From Rufibacter roseolus (GTDB lineage Bacteria > Bacteroidota > Bacteroidia > Cytophagales > Hymenobacteraceae), in assembly GCF_017916365.1 (NCBI RefSeq), contig NZ_JAFMSU010000001.1:1364001-1428000 (forward strand): a DNA stretch of 64,000 nt. Reading direction: 5' to 3'. Shown here piece by piece: positions 1-9,678 of the stretch. The notes below the pieces were generated by a model that was not told the origin of the DNA, made no database searches, and saw only the letters and a program-made list of their open reading frames with translations. Made by a program: the position numbers and the translations under genes. How positions within the stretch are numbered: position 1 is the first letter of the stretch; every line of letters begins with the position of its first letter.

Positions 1-1
1 C

Positions 2-1543
2 TTTCTGGCCAATGTAAAGGACCCGAACAAGGTGCCTGATCTCACTCCTGAAGAACGCATCCGGTGGATTGGGGAGGTAGAGTTCCTGAAGGCATTTTAC
101 CACTTCTACTTATTCCGGATGTATGGGCCCATTCCGATTGTTGATGATATCCCTGCCACTGACGAGCCCAGCGCAAAGCGCATGCCGGTAGATGAGGTGG
201 TGAACTACATCTCCAACCTGCTGGACCAATCCGTGGAGAAATTGCCCGCCCGGATTTTCGACGAGAACAAACAGATGGGCAGAATTACCCAACCTATTGC
301 GCTGGCTGTAAAAGCAAAGCTCTGGCTGTATGCCGCCAGTCCTTTGTTCAATGGCAACGCTGATTATGCCGGCTTCACAGACAAACAGGGCGTTGCCTTA
401 TTCAATCCTACCTATGACCAGAACAAATGGGTAAAAGCTGCAGCAGCAGCCAAAGCAGCCATTGAATCGGCGGAGCAAAACGGGCATGCGCTTTACAAGT
501 ACACCACCGATGTGTACAACCTAAGCCAGGTCACCAAAACCCAGTTGAACATCAGAAACGCGGTTACCAACCGGTGGGGTACTGAGCATGTCTGGGCTTT
601 GTCTAACAGTTATTTCATCAATGAAAGACTGTGCATGCCTCCTATGGAGAGAGGAAGCCAGAACAGTAGGTTTGAGTTGCAGGCTCCTTGGTCTGCTCCT
701 ATCAAAATCGCCAAGATGTTCTACACCAAAAACGGCGTGCCTATTGAGGAAGACAAAACGCTGGACTTCACCAACTACTCAGCGGTGAAAGTGGCCGGGG
801 CAGAGGAGAATTTCAACATAGAGGCCAACTACAAAACCGCTCGCCTGAATTTTGACCGTGAACCCCGTTTCTACGCCGATTTAGGTTTTGACGGCGGTAT
901 CTGGTACATGAAGGATGGAAACCCAACCGGCAGTGATGTCAACACCTTCTATGTGAAATCTAAGAACGGAGATAAAGCAGGTTTCGGGGACTTTGTGAAC
1001 TGGAACGAGACCGGGTACTTCATCAAAAAGCTGGTGCACTGGGAGTCCACTACCAACGGCACCAATGCCCCCACCTGGAAATCTTACCCCTGGCCAGAAA
1101 TACGACTGGCAGATCTATACCTGATGTACGCCGAGGCCCTGAACGAGGTGCAGGCAGGTTCTCCTGTGGCCATTGAATACTTAGACAAGATCAGGGAAAG
1201 AGCCGGTTTGAAAGGCATTGTAGAGTCTTGGTCCAATTTCTCTAAAAACCCCTCAAAATACACTTCCCAGACCGGCCTGCGGGACATCATCAGACGTGAG
1301 CGCCTCATTGAGCTTGCTTTTGAGGGTCACCGTTTCTGGGACTTAAGAAGATGGAAACTGGCGGGCGAGGAGTTGAACAAAGATATCACGGGCTTTAACA
1401 TCATGGGTAAAACCCCTGAGACCTATAACAATGAAAGAGTGGTGTTTAGTCAGAAGTTTATCACCCCAAGAGACTATTTCTGGCCGGTGGGCAACTATGA
1501 CATCAGACGCAACCAGAATTTGGTAGAAAACCCTGGATGGTAA
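2..1543 (+). CDS. SusD/RagB-like outer-membrane glycan-binding lipoprotein, 5' end missing
   Basis: Surface lipoprotein that would bind oligosaccharides and pass them to a SusC-type TonB-dependent channel. The reading frame is open from base 2 and runs through the window edge, so the signal peptide, lipobox and first TPR helices lie outside. A GTG at 32 is not the real start, because the residues before it (FLANVKDPNK) are typical SusD. Family marks are the EVEFLKAFYHFYLFRMYGPIPIV helix near the start, the RRERLIELAFEGHRFWDLRRW block near the C-terminus and a FWPVGNYDIRRNQNL ending. It is followed after 25 bases by two accessory lipoproteins, so it is the tail of a PUL whose SusC must lie upstream. 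The substrate cannot be read from what is visible. Confidence 0.92.
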   Translation, partial: FLANVKDPNKVPDLTPEERIRWIGEVEFLKAFYHFYLFRMYGPIPIVDDIPATDEPSAKRMPVDEVVNYISNLLDQSVEKLPARIFDENKQMGRITQPIALAVKAKLWLYAASPLFNGNADYAGFTDKQGVALFNPTYDQNKWVKAAAAAKAAIESAEQNGHALYKYTTDVYNLSQVTKTQLNIRNAVTNRWGTEHVWALSNSYFINERLCMPPMERGSQNSRFELQAPWSAPIKIAKMFYTKNGVPIEEDKTLDFTNYSAVKVAGAEENFNIEANYKTARLNFDREPRFYADLGFDGGIWYMKDGNPTGSDVNTFYVKSKNGDKAGFGDFVNWNETGYFIKKLVHWESTTNGTNAPTWKSYPWPEIRLADLYLMYAEALNEVQAGSPVAIEYLDKIRERAGLKGIVESWSNFSKNPSKYTSQTGLRDIIRRERLIELAFEGHRFWDLRRWKLAGEELNKDITGFNIMGKTPETYNNERVVFSQKFITPRDYFWPVGNYDIRRNQNLVENPGW

Positions 1544-1568
1544 ATCAACATTTTAGCGGATTAAACTT

Positions 1569-2783
1569 ATGAACTTACATAAACTTAAAACATCGTTTTT
1601 CCTCATTTTTGGAATAATGGCCGTGGTTTCCTGCGAAGAGGATTTGCAGTTCCGGGAACCCATAGGAGGGGATAGCAGCGTGCCCAGCATGGTGTCAAAC
1701 GTTACCGTGGAGAACCTGGCGGGTAAGGCTAAACTGACCTATACCATACCCAAAGACCAGAATCTGCTGTACGTGAAGGCGGTGTATACCATTGCCACCG
1801 GTAAAACCCTGGAGGCGCAGACTTCTTACTACAACAACTCGCTCATAGTGGATGGCTTTGCAGACACAAATGAGCATGAGGTGCAGTTGTACACCGTGAG
1901 CCGGAGCAACATCAAATCCAACCCGGTTACGGTGAAGGTGAAGCCCCTGGAGGCGCCTATCTGGAAAGTCTACAAAAGCATTCAGGTGGCTACTGCCTTT
2001 GGTGGTTACAACCTGTCTGCGGCAAACCCAGATACGGCCAATGTTTCCATCATTGTGATGAAGAAGAATGCCTTCAATGAGTTTGAGGTAGATAACCAAA
2101 AGAGCGTTTTCACTTCAGTAAAAGACATCACTTCTAAGATCAGGGGCCTGGATACTACCCGGTATGAATTCAAGGTCTTTGTCAAAGACAGATGGGGAAA
2201 CTCCACAGACACCACTTCCAAAATAGTCCAGCCCTTGTTTGAGGCCGAGCTGCCCAGTTCAGGGTTCAGGGCATTTGTCCTGCCCGGTGATGCGCCCCAG
2301 GTAACGAACGGCGCCCGGCTGGAATACGCCTGGGACGGGCTTCTGGGGTGGCCCTATGTAAGCTTTACCCATCAGGTGAACGGCGGGCCCGAGCCCCATA
2401 TGATCACCTTTGACACCGGCAAGCTGGCCAAAATGAGCCGCATCTGGATCCGTCCTTTTCCAGAGTTGGACCCGCCTCAATTCTATTATCTGACCACCAT
2501 GAAGCGGTTTGAGATCTACGGATCGGCCAATCCTTCTTTGAACGGGGCTTTAGACGCCAGCTGGGTTTTGCTGGGCTCTTACGAAGTGGTGAAACCTTCG
2601 GGCACTGGTTACGGGCAAGACACGCCCAAAGACCGGGAGACAGCGGCCGCCGGCTTTAACTGGGATCTGGACCTGAACGCGCCTAAGGTGAGATACATCC
2701 GGATTAGATGCCTAGAGAACTTTGCGGGAGGCACGGCCCAGAGCATCAATGAACTGAAAGTGTACGGAGATACCCGTTTGTAA
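1569..2783 (+). CDS. DUF4959/DUF5000-type surface lipoprotein of a PUL
   Basis: A 404-residue lipoprotein with a signal peptide and lipobox ending at Cys22 (MAVVSC). The order resembles PUL accessory proteins with DUF4959, DUF5126 and DUF5000 domains: a fibronectin-like N-terminal half (VTVENLAGKAKLTYTIPKDQNL), a middle beta domain, and a C-terminal discoidin-like domain from about residue 235 (WDGLLGWPYVSFTH, RYIRIRCLENFAGG) that probably binds carbohydrate. It lies 25 bases after the SusD gene and 66 bases before another lipoprotein, which supports one operon. The family assignment is from recalled sequence patterns. The sugar bound is unknown. Confidence 0.8.
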   Translation: MNLHKLKTSFFLIFGIMAVVSCEEDLQFREPIGGDSSVPSMVSNVTVENLAGKAKLTYTIPKDQNLLYVKAVYTIATGKTLEAQTSYYNNSLIVDGFADTNEHEVQLYTVSRSNIKSNPVTVKVKPLEAPIWKVYKSIQVATAFGGYNLSAANPDTANVSIIVMKKNAFNEFEVDNQKSVFTSVKDITSKIRGLDTTRYEFKVFVKDRWGNSTDTTSKIVQPLFEAELPSSGFRAFVLPGDAPQVTNGARLEYAWDGLLGWPYVSFTHQVNGGPEPHMITFDTGKLAKMSRIWIRPFPELDPPQFYYLTTMKRFEIYGSANPSLNGALDASWVLLGSYEVVKPSGTGYGQDTPKDRETAAAGFNWDLDLNAPKVRYIRIRCLENFAGGTAQSINELKVYGDTRL

Positions 2784-2849
2784 AACATTAAATCCAGGTC
2801 CTGCCGCCATTCTATGGAGGGGAGGCAGGACCTTTAAAGAAAACATACA

Positions 2850-4046
2850 ATGAAAAGGATATTCATACATAAAATAAGGCTGGCCTTTGCCTCCTTACTT
2901 TCCTTGATGGCTTTGTATTCCTGTACTGACTGGGATGACTTCAAGGAGTACACCAAGGATGGGGAGATTCAGTACGCCGGCAAAATGGACTCGGTGAAAA
3001 TCTTCTCCGGCAAGGGACGCGTGCTGTACAAGGCGCAACTAAGTGCCGACCCTAAGGTGAAAACGGTGAAAATCTTCTGGAATGACCGGAAAGACTCCGT
3101 GGAATACCAGATTGAAAAAGGTGTGGGCAAAGAACCTTTTGAAAGAACTTTCGCTGTGGACGAAGGCGTGAAGAACTTTGTCACCGTTACCTATGACGCC
3201 GCCGGGAATGCTTCTATTCCGGTGAACGCGATAGGTACATCCTATGGCAATACCTACCGCAGGAGATTGAACAACCGGCTGATTTCTTTGCTTGACTTTG
3301 AAACCAGCAGAACGGTGATCAACTGGGATGCCATGGACCTGTCTACCGGGGCCCAGTATACCGAGGTAGAGTATGTGGTGAACGGGGAAACAAAGGTGAT
3401 CACTACTCCCGTGTCTACCTCCAAAACTGTTCTGGAAGGACTTACAGAATCCACCACCATCAAATACAGAACCATCTTCAAACCAGAGCCGACCAGTATT
3501 GACACATTTGCGGTGGCTTTCCAGAATTATGCCATCAACATTGTGCCGCAATTGAAGAACAAGAAAGTACCGTTTATCGCAACTGCTACTTCGGGAAGGT
3601 GGGGCAACCTGGCAAACTGGATCACGAACGATGCGGCTAAAAACCACGGCGGTTTTGGTGGCTGGGATGAATGGAACGGCAATATCTTCAACGTGGAATC
3701 CGGCTGGGGCTCGCCGCCCATCACCAACGGGAAGATCTACCAGACCCTTACCCTTGACCCCGGAACCTATACTTTTGAGATATCGAACCTGAGAGACACA
3801 AACCTGACGCCTGACGATAAAACCTACCTGGTGGTTGCCCTGGGGAATACCCTGCCGGATGTGGAGCAAGTCACCACTTCTTTGGGCCATACAAAGATCT
3901 ATAATGGAAAGCCCATTGGAGAACTGCGGGTGACCTTCACGGTTCAGGAAAAGTCAGAGGTAAGCATGGGATACCTTACCACCCAGCCAGACGGATGGCC
4001 AGGTAAATTCTGTAACATCGTCGCGTTTGATTTCTATAAGAACTAA
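2850..4046 (+). CDS. DUF4998-type surface lipoprotein of a PUL
   Basis: A 398-residue lipoprotein with lipobox Cys25 (LMALYSC). The N-terminal half (TDWDDFKEYTKDGEIQYAGKMDSVKIFSGKGRV) matches the DUF4998 pattern found beside SusD genes. The C-terminal part (residues ~240-398; GRWGNLANWITNDAAKNHGGFGGWDEWNG, then a beta-rich GTYTFEISNL stretch) looks like a carbohydrate-binding beta sandwich. It is the last gene of the first PUL fragment and is followed by a strong terminator. It probably presents or scaffolds glycan at the cell surface; no catalytic motif is visible. Confidence 0.78.
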   Translation: MKRIFIHKIRLAFASLLSLMALYSCTDWDDFKEYTKDGEIQYAGKMDSVKIFSGKGRVLYKAQLSADPKVKTVKIFWNDRKDSVEYQIEKGVGKEPFERTFAVDEGVKNFVTVTYDAAGNASIPVNAIGTSYGNTYRRRLNNRLISLLDFETSRTVINWDAMDLSTGAQYTEVEYVVNGETKVITTPVSTSKTVLEGLTESTTIKYRTIFKPEPTSIDTFAVAFQNYAINIVPQLKNKKVPFIATATSGRWGNLANWITNDAAKNHGGFGGWDEWNGNIFNVESGWGSPPITNGKIYQTLTLDPGTYTFEISNLRDTNLTPDDKTYLVVALGNTLPDVEQVTTSLGHTKIYNGKPIGELRVTFTVQEKSEVSMGYLTTQPDGWPGKFCNIVAFDFYKN

Positions 4047-4076
4047 GCAAGGTTAATTAGGGTCGCATGCAAAAGC

Positions 4077-4117
4077 AAAAAGCCAGAAGGGGAATACCCT
4101 GCTGGCTTTTTGTTTTT
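4077..4117 (+). terminator. Rho-independent terminator after the first PUL fragment
   Basis: A 10-bp perfect inverted repeat (AAAAAGCCAG at 4077-4086, CTGGCTTTTT at 4102-4111) with a 15-base loop is followed by more T residues. It lies 30 bases after the preceding stop codon. Confidence 0.9.
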
Positions 4118-4254
4118 ACCCTTCTTATCCAATTCTACTATGCAGCAAGAGAGAGTTAGCTGACTTGCGCCCACCTGTGTATTCTAAACAAACCACAAAG
4201 ATTGTGCAGGGCATTTTATAATTTGCGTGCCTTATTACTTCCCCCTGTTACTTC

Positions 4255-7200
4255 ATGCTTGAGATGAAACTGATAAAGAATTTAAAAATAAGGGATAAAC
4301 TCTCCATTGTCTTAACCCTGCTCTTGGTGCCGTTGCTGTACCTGGTTTTCTCCACCATAAAAGTGGAAGTAGAGGCAAACCAAAGGTTAAAGCAGGAAGC
4401 GGTTCAACTGGAGGAGTCAGAGAGAATCTCCGGCTTCGTACACGCTTTCCAGAAAGAGCGGGGCCGTATTCTGGCGGCGGTGGATGGTAACGCCAGATTT
4501 TTAGCTGAGGCACGGACTGAAAGAAGCAAGACAGATGCCGCCGAAAGAGACCTGAAGGAATTTCTGGAATCCTCTGGCCGTGTGTTGCCGGAAGTTGCGC
4601 TCCTTAATGATTTAAAAGAATACCGGAACAACCTTGACCAGAACAGGTTGGACGTAATGGCCTTCCGGCGGTACTCCACCAATTTGCTCTTTAGTTTCCT
4701 GGACAGAATAGACGCCAATGCCACGGGGCTGGGGAATGTGGAGATCAGCCGGCAGTTAGCCAGTTTCAGAAATCTCGCCGAGGCCAAAGTTCAGTTGGGC
4801 AGAATCAGGAGTTTGCTCATGAAGGTAATCCCCGAAAAGCGCTTCTCATATGAAGACTACGCCCAGATCAAGATTCAGATAGAGGCCTATAATCGTTCAT
4901 TGGCGGCTTTCTACCGGTACGCCAGACCTGCATCCAGCGCAAGGGTACAGCAGCTTACTTCATCAGCGCAGTACAGAACCGTAGACACCATACTGCAGGA
5001 CATCACCGCCAACCCTGCGCTGGACTTAACCTCTTTCCAGCCAGAGGCTATCTTTAATGTCTTTACCCAAAGCATTGAAGAGTACCGGAAAACCGAGGAA
5101 TTCTTGATCAGTAAGATCAGGGAACAGGTGAACCAGGAAATCAGCCAAAAGCAGCAGTACCTCGTGGCACTCACCATCATTATGGTCCTGATTCTGGGAT
5201 TGGCCGGGTTCCTGTCTTTCTATATTTTCAATCTTATTTCCTCTTCGCTTTCTACCTTAAAAACCGCCGCCGACCGCATCAAGTTGGGCGCGACCGATGT
5301 AGTCATTGACATTGACAGCAAGGATGAGATTGGCAGCGTGGCCAGTTCTTTCAGGGAAGTGGTGGAGAAAAATATTGCGCTGTCTAGGGTGGCCAAAGCC
5401 ATTGGGCAGGGGCAGTACGAGGTGGAAGTGGCCGTGCAAAGCGACGAAGACGTGCTGAGCCACGCCATCAAAGACATGAAGGACAACCTGCAGACCTTCA
5501 CCACCGAGAACGCCAACCGCAACTGGGTGCTCACGGGCGTTTCTGAGCTGAATAATCTTGTAAGCGGTGAAACTACCATGGAGGGCGTGGCAAAGAAAGC
5601 CATTGCTTTCCTCTGCGACTATACCAAATCTGAGGCCGGCATTCTCTACCTGCACAACGACAGCGGCCAACTGGAGCCCGCCGCTGCGCACGGAGTAGCT
5701 TACAGCAAAGAGCAGCTGCCCGCCTTCGGGATTGGGACCGGTAAAGTAGGCCAGGCCGTGCAGGAGCGGAAGGTAAAACTGCTGGAAGGCGTCGCCGAGG
5801 AGTACCTGAAAATAAAGACCGGCTTGTCTGAAGTAGAGCCCGCCAATATCATCATTGTGCCGCTTTACTTCTCGTCCAACGTGGTGGGTGCCTTAGAGCT
5901 GTGTTCCCGTCAGTCGTATGGAGAGTTGCAGCAGAAGTTGTTTGACACGGTTTCGGAGCGAATTTCGGTCATCATCCACACCCTGAAAGCGCACTTACAG
6001 ACGCAGGAACTGCTGTACGAGACCCAGAACCAGGCCGAGGAACTGGAAACCCAACAGGAAGAACTGCGCCACTTAAACGCCGAGCTGAAAGCCTCCGAAG
6101 AGGAACTGCGCGTGAACCAGGAAGAACTGCAGGAGAAAAACGCCGAGCTGGAAGAAAAAGCCCAACTGCTGGAAGAACAGTACGAGGCGCTCCAGTCCAA
6201 GAACACGGCGCTGGAAGACGCCCGGCAAGCCATAGAGCTGAAGATAAAGCAGGTAGAAACGGTTAGTAAATACAAAAGCGACTTCCTGGCCAACATGTCG
6301 CATGAGCTGCGCACACCGCTCAACAGCATCCTGATTCTTTCCCGTCTGCTAGCCGATAATGTGGAAAACACGCTTTCCACCAAGCAAATAGATCATGCCC
6401 AGATTATCCACAAATCCGGGGCAGACCTGCTCAAATTGATCAACGAGATTCTGGATCTCTCCAAGATTGAATCGGGTATGATCAAGCTGGAAACTGAGGA
6501 AATCAAACTCAAAGACATTTCGCTGGCGCCTATGTTCCGGGAAGTGGCCGCTAAAAAGCAGATCACCTACCGGGAGAGCATCCGGCCGGGCAGTGTGGAA
6601 GCCATTGTCACAGACCGCTTCCGGCTGGAGCAGATCCTCAAAAATTTCATTGGCAATGCCATCAAGTTCACCGGCGAAGGCGGCGAGGTGGAGCTTTCCA
6701 TCTATCCGGTGAGCAACCGGCCCAAGTTCCGGTCTGAGCAGTTGAGCGAACAGCCGGAGATCATTGCTTTTGCGGTGCGTGACACGGGCATTGGTATTCC
6801 CAAAGACAAGCAGGAAATGGTGTTTGAGGCGTTTCAGCAGGCAGATACGTCTACTACCCGCAAGTACGGCGGAACGGGCCTGGGCCTCACCATCAGCAAA
6901 GAACTAGCGTCTCTGCTGGGCGGGGAACTGATGCTGGAAAGCGAGCCGGGCCAGGGCAGTACCTTCACCTTGTACCTGCCGGCTAACCCGGTTACGGTTG
7001 CCAAAAGGCAACAACCACAGCCTGTTAAAGAGCCGGTTTCTGCCCCGGTTTTGCCAAACAAGGCCGAAAACGCCCACCAGGTGCTGGACCGCATGGAGCA
7101 GAAAGACAAGAAAGACATCTCGGTGCTCATTGTGGAAGACGACAAAGGCTTCAGCGATATACTGGCAGATTTTGCCAGAGCCAAGAAGTTTGTAGTGCAC

Positions 7201-8286
7201 CAGGCGTTCACCGGACAGGAGGGGCTGCGTCTGGCCCGCCTGGAGAAACCTGATGCCATGCTCCTGGACGTGCATCTGCCCGATATCACCGGCTGGGAAG
7301 TGCTCCGGAAAGTGCGGGAAGACCGCGACCTGCGCCACCTGAATGTGCACGTCATGTCGGCGTATGACAAGGAGGTGATCAATGAGCACGGGCACAAAGA
7401 AGAATACCTGCCTAAGCCTGTGACTTTGGAAATGCTAAACAAGGCTTTCTCGTCTATCTCAGAAATGTCGGGCACGGCGCTGGAGAATATCTTGATTGTG
7501 GAAGACAACGAGATTGAGAACAAGGCGGTGGCCGAGCTGCTGTTGGCGCACGGGTTGAAATCTACTTCGGCGTATTCCGCCGAGGAGGCCGAGCAGATCC
7601 TGGCCAAGCAGAAAGTAGACTGCATCATCCTGGACCTGAACTTGCCCGGCATGAAAGGCTACGAGTGGATGAAGAAGCTCAAGTCGCAGACCGCCCTCAC
7701 GGATATTCCTATCGTCATCTACTCGGGCAAAGACCTGAGCGAAGAGGAGGAAGCCGACCTGAAGGAGTTCGCCAACACCATCATCATCAAAAACGAGTAT
7801 TCTTATTTGCGGCTGCTGGATGAGGTGCAGTTGTTCCTGCACAAGGTGAACCAGAAACTACCCTCGGGCAGCGAGTTCAAGATGAAGTTGCACGTGCCCA
7901 AAGAAGTGCTGCAAGACAAGAAAGTGCTGGTGGTAGATGACGATGTGCGCAACATCTACTCACTCAGTAGCTTACTGGAGCAGCACGGCATGGAGGTAGT
8001 GACGGCGTACAACGGCAAGGAGGCCATCCAGAAACTGGACACCGAGAAAGGCATTGACATGGTCATCATGGACGTGATGATGCCCGAGATGGACGGTATT
8101 GAAGCTACAAAACGAATTAGGGAAAACCCTCGTTTGAAGCAATTGCCAATCATTACGCTCACCGCAAAGGCCATGAAAGAAGACAAGGAGAAGTGTATTG
8201 CCGCCGGGGCATCAGACTACATTGCCAAACCCGTAGACACCGACAAATTATTGACCTTAATGCGGGTGTGGTTGTATGAAGCTTGA
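4255..8286 (+). CDS. Hybrid sensor histidine kinase with NIT-like sensor, HAMP, GAF and three receiver domains
   Basis: A 1343-residue membrane kinase. In order: membrane helix ~16-34; a periplasmic helical region ~50-295 resembling the nitrate/nitrite-sensing (NIT) family (HAFQKERGRILAAVDGN); second helix ~302-325; HAMP ~325-375; GAF ~430-575; a long Glu/Gln-rich coiled coil ~580-675; HisKA with phospho-His683 (SHELRTPLN); HATPase with Asp843 in DTGIGIP and a GGTGLGL box near 870; then receivers with phospho-acceptors Asp1005, Asp1127 and Asp1273. Start at 4255 or 4264 (both ATG). Its 3' end overlaps cheR by 11 bases, so the two are translationally linked. The ligand is not known. Several receivers suggest a phosphorelay or multi-input signal integration. 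Confidence 0.93.
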   Translation: MLEMKLIKNLKIRDKLSIVLTLLLVPLLYLVFSTIKVEVEANQRLKQEAVQLEESERISGFVHAFQKERGRILAAVDGNARFLAEARTERSKTDAAERDLKEFLESSGRVLPEVALLNDLKEYRNNLDQNRLDVMAFRRYSTNLLFSFLDRIDANATGLGNVEISRQLASFRNLAEAKVQLGRIRSLLMKVIPEKRFSYEDYAQIKIQIEAYNRSLAAFYRYARPASSARVQQLTSSAQYRTVDTILQDITANPALDLTSFQPEAIFNVFTQSIEEYRKTEEFLISKIREQVNQEISQKQQYLVALTIIMVLILGLAGFLSFYIFNLISSSLSTLKTAADRIKLGATDVVIDIDSKDEIGSVASSFREVVEKNIALSRVAKAIGQGQYEVEVAVQSDEDVLSHAIKDMKDNLQTFTTENANRNWVLTGVSELNNLVSGETTMEGVAKKAIAFLCDYTKSEAGILYLHNDSGQLEPAAAHGVAYSKEQLPAFGIGTGKVGQAVQERKVKLLEGVAEEYLKIKTGLSEVEPANIIIVPLYFSSNVVGALELCSRQSYGELQQKLFDTVSERISVIIHTLKAHLQTQELLYETQNQAEELETQQEELRHLNAELKASEEELRVNQEELQEKNAELEEKAQLLEEQYEALQSKNTALEDARQAIELKIKQVETVSKYKSDFLANMSHELRTPLNSILILSRLLADNVENTLSTKQIDHAQIIHKSGADLLKLINEILDLSKIESGMIKLETEEIKLKDISLAPMFREVAAKKQITYRESIRPGSVEAIVTDRFRLEQILKNFIGNAIKFTGEGGEVELSIYPVSNRPKFRSEQLSEQPEIIAFAVRDTGIGIPKDKQEMVFEAFQQADTSTTRKYGGTGLGLTISKELASLLGGELMLESEPGQGSTFTLYLPANPVTVAKRQQPQPVKEPVSAPVLPNKAENAHQVLDRMEQKDKKDISVLIVEDDKGFSDILADFARAKKFVVHQAFTGQEGLRLARLEKPDAMLLDVHLPDITGWEVLRKVREDRDLRHLNVHVMSAYDKEVINEHGHKEEYLPKPVTLEMLNKAFSSISEMSGTALENILIVEDNEIENKAVAELLLAHGLKSTSAYSAEEAEQILAKQKVDCIILDLNLPGMKGYEWMKKLKSQTALTDIPIVIYSGKDLSEEEEADLKEFANTIIIKNEYSYLRLLDEVQLFLHKVNQKLPSGSEFKMKLHVPKEVLQDKKVLVVDDDVRNIYSLSSLLEQHGMEVVTAYNGKEAIQKLDTEKGIDMVIMDVMMPEMDGIEATKRIRENPRLKQLPIITLTAKAMKEDKEKCIAAGASDYIAKPVDTDKLLTLMRVWLYEA

Positions 8287-9106
8287 GGCCGATGCGCTTT
8301 TTGAGCAGGCGGTAGAAACGCTTATCCAGGACATCCATGCACAGTACGGGTATGATTTCAGCGGCTATGCGCGGGCCTCGGTGTACCGCAGGATCAGGCG
8401 GTTTCTGGGTAACAAGAACCTGGCGTCTATAGAAGAACTGCGCAAGAACTTGTTCCAGGATTCTTACTTCTTTGAGAATTTCTTGCAGGAAATCACCGTG
8501 AACGTGACCGAGATGTTCCGGGATCCGACGTTCTTTCTGGCGCTGCGCGAGAATGTGATGCCCATTCTGTCTACCTACCCGTTCATCAAGATCTGGGACG
8601 CGGGCTGCTCTACCGGCGAGGAACTGTTTTCCCTGGCCATCATCCTGAAAGAGGAAGGCCTGCTGGACAGGACCAAAATCTACGCCACAGACATCAACCA
8701 GAAAGTGCTGAAGCAGGCGAAAGAAGGCATTTTTCCGCTAGCCAACATGGCGGCTTACACCACGGCTTATTACGCTGCTGGGGGTAAAACCGAGTTCTCC
8801 AGCTACTACACCAGTAACTACGGCAGCGCCAAGTTTGACGCTTCTTTGGTGAAGAACGTGGTGTTCTACCCGCACAACCTGGCCACCGATTCTTCTTTTA
8901 ATGAGTTTCACTTGATTCTGTGCAGAAACGTGCTCATCTACTTCAACCGGACCTTGCAGGAGCGGGTTTTCGGTCTGTTTGATGAAAGTCTGGTGAGTTT
9001 GGGCTACCTGGCTTTGGGCAAAAAAGAGACCCTGGCCATGTCACAGATAAACGGCAACTACACCTGCGTGGATAAAAGTAACCGCATTTACCGCAAAACC
9101 ACCTGA
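8276..9106 (+). CDS. cheR: CheR-type protein-glutamate O-methyltransferase
   Basis: A 276-residue S-adenosylmethionine-dependent methyltransferase of the chemotaxis CheR family. It has the N-terminal helical domain (residues ~10-75), a DAGCSTGEELFSLAI AdoMet-binding loop, an acidic ATDIN strand end and the LCRNVLIYFN motif typical of CheR. Its start lies inside the end of the hybrid kinase gene and its stop overlaps the cheB start (ATGA-type junction at 9103-9107). No methyl-accepting chemotaxis protein is nearby, so the substrate may be the kinase or another partner instead. In Bacteroidota such CheR-CheB pairs beside hybrid kinases are common; the exact role here is inference. Confidence 0.9.
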   Translation: MKLEADALFEQAVETLIQDIHAQYGYDFSGYARASVYRRIRRFLGNKNLASIEELRKNLFQDSYFFENFLQEITVNVTEMFRDPTFFLALRENVMPILSTYPFIKIWDAGCSTGEELFSLAIILKEEGLLDRTKIYATDINQKVLKQAKEGIFPLANMAAYTTAYYAAGGKTEFSSYYTSNYGSAKFDASLVKNVVFYPHNLATDSSFNEFHLILCRNVLIYFNRTLQERVFGLFDESLVSLGYLALGKKETLAMSQINGNYTCVDKSNRIYRKTT

Positions 9107-9678
9107 TGAAGAAGGAGGCAAAGGTGATTGTGATAGGAGGGTCTTGGGGCGGCATCAAGGCTTCGCAGGCCATTCTCAAGCAACTGCCCGCTTCCTACAG
9201 CATTCCTATTGTAATGGTGCTGCACCGGCTTCGCCACTTTGACGGCAATTTACAAATAGTGTTTGAGAAACGGGTGGCGCTGCAGGTAACCGAGGTAGAA
9301 GAGAAGGAAAAACTAAAGCCTGGTTACGTGTACGTGGCGCCGTCTAACTACCATGTGCTGCTGGAAAAAGACCAAACGTTCTCGTTAGACGTTTCAGAAC
9401 TGGAGAACTACTCGCGTCCGGCCATAGACGTAACGTTTACCAGCGCGGCAGATGCGTTCGGGTCCAATACCATTGCCATTCTGCTGAGCGGGGCCAGCAA
9501 AGACGGCAGCGCCGGCCTCAAGTACATTGCGGAAAGAGGCGGAACGGTTATTGTACAGGACCCGCAGGAGGCTGAAGTAGACACCATGCCCCTGGCCGCT
9601 ATTGCCCTGGTGCCAGGTTGCCAGATAATGAATTCAGAGCGTATCCAAGCTTTTTTACTTTCTTTGCATGACCACTGA
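9106..9678 (+). CDS. cheB: CheB-type methylesterase domain protein without receiver domain
   Basis: A 190-residue stand-alone CheB esterase domain. The catalytic triad can be placed as Ser in GGSWGG (residue ~13), His in VLHRLRHFD (~39) and Asp in LSGASKDGSAG (~128). Typical chemotaxis CheB is about 350 residues with an N-terminal receiver; that part is absent, and the receivers are in the flanking kinase genes. It overlaps cheR by one base and the next gene by 11 bases. It would remove methyl groups added by the upstream CheR. How its activity is controlled without its own receiver is not visible. Confidence 0.9.
   Translation: MKKEAKVIVIGGSWGGIKASQAILKQLPASYSIPIVMVLHRLRHFDGNLQIVFEKRVALQVTEVEEKEKLKPGYVYVAPSNYHVLLEKDQTFSLDVSELENYSRPAIDVTFTSAADAFGSNTIAILLSGASKDGSAGLKYIAERGGTVIVQDPQEAEVDTMPLAAIALVPGCQIMNSERIQAFLLSLHDH

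Noticed and set aside
3039..3890. 283-residue minus-strand frame opposite the DUF4998 lipoprotein
   Set aside because: The plus-strand lipoprotein has a signal peptide, lipobox and operon context; the antisense product has none.
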